NCBI GenBank assembly: GCA_023266155.1
Contig: JAHFRS010000092.1
Coordinates: forward strand, 1 to 5,177
Source of the DNA: an archaeon
GTDB taxonomy: Archaea > Nanobdellota > Nanobdellia > Woesearchaeales > GW2011-AR9
Direction of reading: 5' to 3'
Length of the DNA stretch: 5,177 nt
This document shows, one piece after another, positions 1 to 4,575 of the stretch. The notes beneath the pieces are model-generated. The model worked only from the letters and a program-made list of their open reading frames with translations, was not told the origin of the DNA and did no database searches. The first letter of the stretch is position 1; each line of letters begins with the position of its first letter. A program made the position numbers and the translations under genes.

Positions 1-326
1 AGGAATTTTCCGGAAGAATGAATGCCCTTTTTCTGAGAATGAAGATCTTTGACATTCCATTGCGTCCGTGAATTAACTAAACTATATCTTCTGCTGGCAA
101 TCGTGCCGATGGGAAGGTTCTGTTGGCTCCATAATTTTGGGCTGTCATAAGAAGAAGTATCTCCAGAAATTTGCGGGCTCAGAATACCGATGTTGACGCA
201 GGGATAACCGAACCGGCCGATGAAAGGAGCAGGGGAACTGCCCGCAAAATCCTGCTTGAACTCTTTATTAACCTGGAGGGAGGGGATTTGTTCGATATCT
301 TTGTATTTGATACGCTGGAGGGACAT
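1..326 (-). CDS. nreA: NreA-type archaeal DNA repair protein, N-terminal part (gene runs off left edge)
   Basis: The minus strand is open from an ATG at 326-324 to the window edge, giving 108 residues with no stop. The family signature is visible: SSPAPFIGRFGYPCVNIG at residues 30-47, then ILSP (48-51), DTSSYDSPKLW (56-66) and SLVNSR (82-87). From memory, NreA proteins carry this G-x-x-GYP-x-VN-x-G-x-LSP block followed by a YD-x-P-x-x-W block and an SR-containing helix. NreA is an archaeal protein linked to DNA damage repair that contacts PCNA through a C-terminal motif, which would lie outside the window. Oddity: many NreA proteins begin with a cysteine-rich zinc finger before this block. 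Here only about 30 residues precede it, without such a finger, and in-frame stops TAA and TAG at 350-345 block any longer N terminus. An alternative GTG start at 344 would add six residues (VFCCSI). The plus strand opposite has a TTG-initiated frame that is a shadow. The gene is divergent from the helicase. Confidence 0.85.
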   Translation of the reverse strand, partial: MSLQRIKYKDIEQIPSLQVNKEFKQDFAGSSPAPFIGRFGYPCVNIGILSPQISGDTSSYDSPKLWSQQNLPIGTIASRRYSLVNSRTQWNVKDLHSQKKGIHSSGKF

Positions 327-346
327 GATCGAACAGCAGAACACCT

Positions 347-374
347 ATTATATATTCATTTCCAGAATATATAC
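347..374 (-). promoter_or_regulatory. Two tandem TATA boxes for nreA, consistent with leaderless transcription
   Basis: Read on the minus strand, TATATAAT occupies 354-347 and is preceded by the purine-rich BRE-like GGAAATGAA (363-355). Its centre lies about 25 nt upstream of the ATG at 326, so transcription should start on or within a base or two of the start codon. A second TATA-like sequence, TATATATT (373-366), sits 19 nt further upstream and would place a start near the GTG at 344. No Shine-Dalgarno sequence precedes either codon, which fits leaderless translation. The spacing rule (TATA centre about 26 nt from the start) is general archaeal knowledge. Use of either box is inferred. Confidence 0.6.
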
Positions 375-446
375 ATCTCCAGAGAGCATTATAGAAAACT
401 GAAAATGAGGTTTATTTACTCCTTTACAGAAACAACATTTATGTAA

Positions 447-461
447 CGAAACCTTTATAAA
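447..461 (+). promoter_or_regulatory. BRE/TATA promoter of the DEAD-box helicase
   Basis: CGAAAC (447-452) followed by TTTATAAA (454-461) reads as a good archaeal BRE plus TATA box. Transcription would start around 482-487, leaving a leader of about 120 nt before the ATG at 607. The TATA box lies inside a perfect 10-bp palindrome, CTTTATAAAG (453-462). Direction is therefore set by the flanks, and the CGAAAC element supports the plus direction toward the helicase. Confidence 0.65.
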
Positions 462-511
462 GTGCACCCCTTAATAACAGCCTATTGGAAGGCGGAAACG
501 GAGGGTAAGAA

Positions 512-583
512 CAATTTTTACTCATTCTGTTTCACAAAATTGAGGATCTTACCTCGAACGAGAATATCAAGATTCGAATTTTG
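512..583 (+). promoter_or_regulatory. Possible structured leader RNA upstream of the helicase
   Basis: The helicase leader can form a compact three-way junction. P1 pairs CAAAATT (535-541) with AATTTTG (577-583). P2 pairs GAGG (542-545) with CCTC (552-555). P3 pairs GAAT (562-565) with ATTC (572-575). The 5' strand of P1 can instead pair upstream: CAATTTT (512-518) with AAAATTG (536-542). The two states are mutually exclusive. The junction ends 10 nt before the Shine-Dalgarno AAGGAG. The stems are short and AU-rich, so chance is possible. I recognise no known riboswitch class. A temperature-sensitive or self-regulating helicase leader is a reasonable guess, not a demonstrated function. Confidence 0.3.
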
Positions 584-606
584 AGTTTTTCCAAGGAGAA
601 GTACAG

Positions 607-2022
607 ATGAATCAAGAACAAAGTGCTCTGCGACAACAGCCTGAGCCACAGGGAAATATAAACCGGGAACAACAGCAATACCAGGAAGACGTTAAAGTGG
701 AACACCCGAGGATAGAATCTTCAATTGAATCTCCTTTTCAGGCTTTAGGAATCCGGCCGGAATTAGTGAGAGCGTTGAGAGAATTAGAGATTACCACCCC
801 AACATTAATTCAGCAGAAAGCCATCCCCCTAATCAAGGCGGGAAAGGATCTGATTGGTATGTCTCGCACCGGTTCAGGAAAAACGGCAGCGTTTGGCCTG
901 CCCATTCTGGAAAATTTACGGCCACAAGCAGGATTACAAGTCTTGATTATGGCTCCCACGAGAGAGTTAGCCGTGCAAATCGGAGACGAATTACGAAAAT
1001 TTGGAAAATATCTTCATTTTCGCCTCGCGACGGTGTATGGCGGGGTTTCACTCGGCCCGCAGATTGAACAGATTTCGCGCGCGGATATTGTGGTGGGAAC
1101 GCCCGGACGCTTAAAAGATCACCTTAATCGCCAGAACTTAAATTTATCTCACCTGACATGCACTGTCTTGGATGAAGCTGATAAGATGGTGGAGATGGGG
1201 TTCATTGAAGATATTGAATATATTCTGAGTTATACGCCTGAGAAGCGACAGATGTTGTTGTTTGGCGCCACCATTTCAAAAGAAATTGACCACTTGACGG
1301 AAAGATTTATGCATGCTCCCGTCACGGCCGAAGCAGAAGCCCAAGTGCAGGAAGAATTGCTGGAACAGTTTTATTATAATGTCCAGCATCATGAAAAATT
1401 TTCCCTCTTGGTGCATCTGCTCAAGAAAGAAGCCACACAACGCGTGATTATTTTTTGTTCTGCCCGATCGACGGTAGAATTAGTCTCAAGGAATCTGCAA
1501 CTACAAGGTCTGCGTAACGAGATGATTCACGGCAAACTGAGCCAGAACCGGCGCTTAAACGTCATCGAAAAATTTCATTGTGGCCAGGCGCCAATTTTGG
1601 TTGCGTCGGCCGTCGCGGCACGCGGATTAGATATTAAAGACGTTTCGCACATCTTTAATTATGACCTTTCTGCTGATCCACAGGAATATATCCATCGCAT
1701 TGGGCGAACAGCCCGGGCCGGGGAAAGCGGCAAGGCCATTACGTTGTTAAGTCAGAAAGACTTTCAGGCTTTTGGCGACATTCTGAACCGATTCAGAGTT
1801 AATATTCAGGAATTGCCATTAGAACCTTTTGCGCGATTGCGCTTTGATGCCCGCAGGTTTGATTCTGAAGAGAACTCTTCTCGGAGCTATCATGGCAGAA
1901 GCGACCAGAATGCTCATCGTGGATACCGCCGTTTTGACGGTGAACGCCCGTCACGGTTTCCTCGCCGGGAGCAGTCCCAAAGTTATCAGCCGCCGCGTTG
2001 GGGAAGCGGCTGGGGGAAGTAA
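607..2022 (+). CDS. DEAD-box ATP-dependent RNA helicase
   Basis: This 471-aa protein is an ATP-dependent RNA-unwinding enzyme of superfamily 2, expected in the cytoplasm and acting on structured mRNA or rRNA. Visible motifs: Q motif (F44, PTLIQ 65-69), motif I SRTGSGKT (86-93), Ia APTREL (116-121), GG (145-146), Ib TPGR (165-168), II DEAD (189-192), III GAT (220-222), IV VIIFC (280-284), HGKLSQNRR (308-316), V ASAVAARGLD (333-342) and VI HRIGRTAR (363-370). Motif III is GAT rather than the usual SAT, and motif V has SA where TD is usual. The N terminus (1-30) is Gln-rich. Residues from about 412 to the end form an Arg/Ser/Gly/Gln-rich tail that probably binds RNA. The ATG is preceded by AAGGAG (593-598) at 8 nt spacing, which fixes the start. 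The gene is followed 108 bases later by the RGG zinc-ribbon gene. The closest general relatives are CsdA/DeaD and RhlE-like helicases; I cannot choose an orthologue name. Confidence 0.96.
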   Translation: MNQEQSALRQQPEPQGNINREQQQYQEDVKVEHPRIESSIESPFQALGIRPELVRALRELEITTPTLIQQKAIPLIKAGKDLIGMSRTGSGKTAAFGLPILENLRPQAGLQVLIMAPTRELAVQIGDELRKFGKYLHFRLATVYGGVSLGPQIEQISRADIVVGTPGRLKDHLNRQNLNLSHLTCTVLDEADKMVEMGFIEDIEYILSYTPEKRQMLLFGATISKEIDHLTERFMHAPVTAEAEAQVQEELLEQFYYNVQHHEKFSLLVHLLKKEATQRVIIFCSARSTVELVSRNLQLQGLRNEMIHGKLSQNRRLNVIEKFHCGQAPILVASAVAARGLDIKDVSHIFNYDLSADPQEYIHRIGRTARAGESGKAITLLSQKDFQAFGDILNRFRVNIQELPLEPFARLRFDARRFDSEENSSRSYHGRSDQNAHRGYRRFDGERPSRFPRREQSQSYQPPRWGSGWGK

Positions 2023-2031
2023 TTTTGCGAG

Positions 2032-2046
2032 GAAAAGCTTATAAAT
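2032..2046 (+). promoter_or_regulatory. Putative BRE/TATA promoter of the zinc-ribbon gene
   Basis: GAAAAGC followed by TTATAAAT (2039-2046) begins just after the helicase stop codon and resembles a BRE plus TATA box. It predicts a start near 2067-2072 and a leader of about 60 nt. The small gene could therefore be expressed independently of the helicase, although read-through from the upstream promoter is also possible. Confidence 0.5.
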
Positions 2047-2076
2047 CACCCCCACAATAGAAAGGATTACACAACG

Positions 2077-2109
2077 AGCCAACAATTTGGCTTTTTGCAA
2101 AAAATAAGC
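2077..2109 (+). promoter_or_regulatory. Hairpin with T-run and overlapping alternative hairpin in the zinc-ribbon leader
   Basis: AGCCAA (2077-2082) and TTGGCT (2087-2092) form a perfect 6-bp stem with loop CAAT, immediately followed by TTTT (2093-2096). This looks like a weak intrinsic terminator. A competing stem pairs GCTT (2090-2093) with AAGC (2106-2109), continued by TT/AA after one mismatch, and it consumes the 3' arm of the first hairpin. The element could end helicase transcripts, attenuate the small gene, or fold as a leader of that gene. The pairing is seen in the sequence; the role is inferred. Confidence 0.35.
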
Positions 2110-2130
2110 GAAGAATAGGAGGAAACAACG

Positions 2131-2337
2131 ATGGGAGAATTTGGCGACCGACGTGGTGGTAGTGGAGGCGGATTCCGCGGTGGATCTGGCGGCGGAGGAC
2201 GAGATTTTGGTCCGCGCGAAATGCATAAAGCAACTTGTTCCGATTGTGGCGCAGAATGTGAAGTGCCATTCAAGCCTACGGAAGGGAAGCCGGTATATTG
2301 CCGCGAATGTTATCGAAATAGAAAACCACGATTCTAA
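2131..2337 (+). CDS. Small RGG-rich CxxC-x17-CxxC zinc-ribbon protein
   Basis: This 68-aa protein has two parts. Residues 7-30 are an Arg/Gly/Ser-rich segment with RGG repeats, typical of flexible RNA- or nucleic-acid-binding tails. Residues 33-68 form a small zinc ribbon with C36-x2-C39 and C57-x2-C60 separated by exactly 17 residues, plus an extra C43. The spacing and the sequence around it (VPFKPT, then PVYC) match a small domain I recall as the CxxC-x17-CxxC family, frequent in CPR bacteria and DPANN archaea; its molecular function is unknown to me. The start is well supported by AGGAGG (2117-2122), 8 nt before the ATG. The position directly after a DEAD-box helicase suggests an RNA-related role, perhaps as an RNA chaperone or helicase partner. 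That role is inference. Other-frame readings of this stretch lack these features. Confidence 0.9.
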   Translation: MGEFGDRRGGSGGGFRGGSGGGGRDFGPREMHKATCSDCGAECEVPFKPTEGKPVYCRECYRNRKPRF

Positions 2338-2377
2338 GATAAGTTTCACTTAGAACATCAGGATTCTTGACGATATC

Positions 2378-2400
2378 TTTTTTTTTATTTTTGTTTTTTT
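2378..2400 (+). terminator. Poly-T terminator after the zinc-ribbon gene
   Basis: Nine T, one A, five T, one G and seven T occur in a row, 40 bases after the zinc-ribbon stop codon. Archaeal RNA polymerase terminates on such T tracts on the non-template strand without needing a hairpin. The tract has the plus orientation and does not serve the converging ftsZ transcript. Between it and the ftsZ stop (2401-2528) I see no gene and no comparable T run on the minus strand. Confidence 0.75.
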
Positions 2401-2528
2401 ACTATTTGTTTAGCATCCTAAAGTCAAAATCTTTGTGATTGACATGCGTGTTATTTTTTACACTCATCAACGCATTTCTCTATACTTATCTCTTCAAGGC
2501 CTTTCTTCTTCAAGAATCAGAAATCTCA

Positions 2529-3761
2529 TCAATGCACAAACTCAATCCCTAATTCTGTCTCAATGGCGCTCTTATGTTTCAGGCGGAGCATGTTTTCCCC
2601 ACCAAAAATCTGTTCAGACTTCACACCAGTAATGATTAACATCGTCCTGATGGTACGGTCAAGATCCTTGTAAATCTGCGCCCCCCAGATAATCTTCGCT
2701 TTAGGATCAAGTTTCTGCCCGACGGTCTCAACAATCCTTCTGGATTCATCCAGCGTGAGATTTTCCCCACCGGAAATATTAATCAATGCTCCCGTCGCTT
2801 TGGAAACGTCCACATCAATCAAAGGGTTTTCTAACGCCCGTGCCACGGATTCATCGGCGCGATTTTCAGAGTCAGATTCGCCCATGCCAATGAGAGCCAT
2901 GCCGCCTTCACCCATGATCGCTTTGACATCGGCAAAATCAAGATTAACGAGCCCGGTCTTAGTAACCAGTTCAGCGATACCTTTCACCGCATTGGTGAGA
3001 ATTTCATCTGCGACTTTAAATGCTGTCTGTAATGGCAGGTGGGGAGCTAACTCCAGCAGTTTTTCGTTAGGGATGACAATGAGGGTATTAATGTTCTGCT
3101 CTAATTTCTCCAGCCCAATCATGGCATTCTCAAAACGATGCGAGCCTTCCATGATAAAAGGAATCGTGACGATAGCAACACTTAATAACCCCATTTTTTT
3201 TGCTAATTGAGCTACGTAGGGAGCACTGCCCGTGCCCGTTCCGCCGCCAAGGCCACAAGTGATGAAAATCATATCGGCCCCTTCCAACGTTTTTTTCAGG
3301 TCCGATTCGCTTTCTTTCGCCGCTTCTTCCCCAATTTTGGGATTAGAGCCAGCACCAAGGCCATGCGTGAGTTCTTTACCAATCAGAACTTTACGGTCTG
3401 CAGTGGTGTATAATAAATCTTGGGCATCGGTATTAATGGCAATCGTCTCGATCCCTTTAATGCCCACTTCGGAGATACGGTTAATGGTATTGTTGCCGCC
3501 GCCGCCACAGCCAATGACTCTAATTCTCGTTTTCTGCGCGGCAATGATACGTTCCAGTTCAGCGTCAATCTCGGCATTAGCTTTCTTGTGGGAAATCTCT
3601 TCAGCGATGATCTTTGGCGAGGAGTTGATCGTGGGACGAGGATATCGTTGGGGCTGAGGATCTTGTTGAGAATCATGCTGAGAATATTGGCTGGCTCGGG
3701 GATAGGAAGGGGAAGATTGATTTCTGCTGGTTGAAAAAGAACTATCCGCGGCGGAATCCAT
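2529..3761 (-). CDS. ftsZ: Cell division GTPase FtsZ (archaeal FtsZ1 group)
   Basis: FtsZ is the tubulin-like GTPase that polymerises into the division ring at mid-cell. From the ATG at 3761 the protein is 410 aa. Visible elements: nucleotide-binding GCGGGGNN (84-91), AINTDAQ (108-114), GLGAGSNP (134-141), the tubulin signature GGGTGTG (172-178), [10 protein letters not shown] (229-238) and the T7 loop NLDFAD (273-278), whose D275 and D278 complete the neighbouring subunit's active site. The sequence follows archaeal FtsZ1 as I remember it from Methanocaldococcus. The usual GCGGAGNN has Gly for Ala, probably harmless. The first 45 or so residues are an unusual Ser/Gln/Pro/Tyr-rich disordered extension, followed by a helix before the GTPase core. 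The C terminus ends GIEFVH and could contact a membrane anchor such as SepF (inference). A TTG three codons upstream (3770) is an alternative start; neither has a strong Shine-Dalgarno site. It converges with the zinc-ribbon gene. Confidence 0.97.
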   Translation of the reverse strand: MDSAADSSFSTSRNQSSPSYPRASQYSQHDSQQDPQPQRYPRPTINSSPKIIAEEISHKKANAEIDAELERIIAAQKTRIRVIGCGGGGNNTINRISEVGIKGIETIAINTDAQDLLYTTADRKVLIGKELTHGLGAGSNPKIGEEAAKESESDLKKTLEGADMIFITCGLGGGTGTGSAPYVAQLAKKMGLLSVAIVTIPFIMEGSHRFENAMIGLEKLEQNINTLIVIPNEKLLELAPHLPLQTAFKVADEILTNAVKGIAELVTKTGLVNLDFADVKAIMGEGGMALIGMGESDSENRADESVARALENPLIDVDVSKATGALINISGGENLTLDESRRIVETVGQKLDPKAKIIWGAQIYKDLDRTIRTMLIITGVKSEQIFGGENMLRLKHKSAIETELGIEFVH

Positions 3762-3796
3762 GACTCTCAACTCTTTTCTGTTTTTTTTCTCTCCGT

Positions 3797-3811
3797 TAAA
3801 ACTAGGTTTTA
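3797..3811. repeat. Inverted repeat at the predicted ftsZ transcription start
   Basis: TAAAAC (3797-3802) and GTTTTA (3806-3811) are perfect inverted arms separated by TAG. The repeat overlaps the position (about 3801-3804) where transcription from the upstream TATA box should begin. A protein bound here would block initiation, so it is a candidate operator. It could equally be a small 5'-end hairpin in the mRNA or a chance AT-rich palindrome. Confidence 0.35.
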
Positions 3812-3823
3812 GAAGGGCGATTT

Positions 3824-3839
3824 CTTTATAAAGATTGTG
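3824..3839 (-). promoter_or_regulatory. Putative TATA promoter of ftsZ
   Basis: On the minus strand CACAAT leads into TTTATAAA (3832-3825), placing a start near 3802 and a leader of about 40 nt before the ATG at 3761. The core is the same 10-bp palindrome CTTTATAAAG seen in the helicase promoter. The BRE-like flank is weaker here. The box lies in the 94-base gap after the metallopeptidase, so ftsZ can be transcribed separately from the FKBP/peptidase pair. Confidence 0.55.
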
Positions 3840-3855
3840 ATGATAGAAAAGGTAG

Positions 3856-4575
3856 TTAGGGTAGACTTATTTCTCGTTGCAATTTTTCCCATTCTTTTGG
3901 GATGCGCAGCAGAATTTCTTTCCCGTGCTTTGCGACCAGTTGTTCAACCTTTTCTTTGCCTTGCTGATAGAGTAAAGATCTAGGGCTATGGTTCACTTGA
4001 TAATCTTGGGGATAGAGATCAGCAAACCACTTATCCGCCCCGTATTGAGCATACCCTTCTGACCACATCTTAAAATTCCCTGTCCGTGTATTTCCCCATG
4101 TATTTTCTTTTCCCGAAAGATTTTTCCAAAGGTGATGGGTTAGTTCATGCACGATGCTTTGCTCATAAACGTCGAAACCATTAAATTTATATGAAAAACC
4201 AAAATAGACATAAATAGTATTATCAAAGTATCCTAAATTTCCCAAATCTTCATTAAGCAATCGCGTGGATCCCAAGATTATTTTTCCCAGACCAAATGTA
4301 CATTGGGCAACTAAAAATTGAGGAGATCCCGCGGGATATAAGTTTATCTCTAATTCTTTCTCCGCTGCCTTTCTCCAAACGCGATACGCATCCTGCGGCC
4401 AACGGCAATATTCTTTCACGGCAACTTCGCCAAGAGAAATGCCGGTTCTTTCCTCAATACGCGGCTTATAAAAATCTATTTTTTCACGAACGTCATTCAA
4501 GCAAGTTTCACGTTCAGCCTGAGAAACCGGAAAAAATAATCGCCATGGTAACGTTACAATGTCTTGCAAGCTCAT
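3856..4575 (-). CDS. Putative cytoplasmic zinc metallopeptidase (HExxH, gluzincin-like)
   Basis: This 239-aa protein is not one I can name. It carries HELTH at residues 143-147 (zinc ligands H143 and H147, catalytic E144) and WSEGYAQY at 171-178, where E173 lies 26 residues after H147. This HExxH...SEGxA-x-Y layout is that of gluzincin-type peptidases and resembles the broad Peptidase MA-like group. The N-terminal half is an alpha/beta region with no recognisable motif. The C terminus (about 205-239) is a charged helical tail. I see no signal peptide, membrane segment or pro-domain, so an intracellular location is likely. The ATG overlaps the FKBP stop codon (ATGA, 4575-4572) and has no Shine-Dalgarno site, implying translational coupling to the FKBP gene. 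That link suggests a part in protein quality control or maturation. Substrate unknown; an inactive or non-peptidase zinc protein cannot be excluded. Confidence 0.8.
   Translation of the reverse strand: MSLQDIVTLPWRLFFPVSQAERETCLNDVREKIDFYKPRIEERTGISLGEVAVKEYCRWPQDAYRVWRKAAEKELEINLYPAGSPQFLVAQCTFGLGKIILGSTRLLNEDLGNLGYFDNTIYVYFGFSYKFNGFDVYEQSIVHELTHHLWKNLSGKENTWGNTRTGNFKMWSEGYAQYGADKWFADLYPQDYQVNHSPRSLLYQQGKEKVEQLVAKHGKEILLRIPKEWEKLQREISLP

Noticed and set aside
171..446. Plus-strand 91-aa reading frame beginning at TTG
   Set aside because: It lies opposite the nreA coding region and its promoter, has a rare start without a ribosome site, and shows no family features.
1951..2349. Minus-strand reading frames opposite the helicase end and the zinc-ribbon gene
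   Set aside because: They are antisense to two well-supported genes, have biased composition, and have no ribosome site or recognisable domain.
2141..2353. Second plus-strand frame overlapping the zinc-ribbon gene
   Set aside because: The frame starting at 2131 has the AGGAGG site and the exact CxxC-x17-CxxC pattern; this one has neither.
2444..2475. Interrupted inverted repeat (ATGCG...CGCAT with inner TGT...ACA)
   Set aside because: The arms are short and separated by a large asymmetric bulge and there is no T tract in either direction, so I could not support a terminator or small RNA.
2435..2632. Plus-strand 65-aa frame entering the 3' end of ftsZ
   Set aside because: No promoter or ribosome site, AT-rich noncoding composition in the first half, and antisense to ftsZ in the second.
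2755..3657. Plus-strand frames of 151 and 141 aa inside ftsZ
   Set aside because: These are antisense shadows of the highly conserved FtsZ GTPase domain, with no signals of their own.
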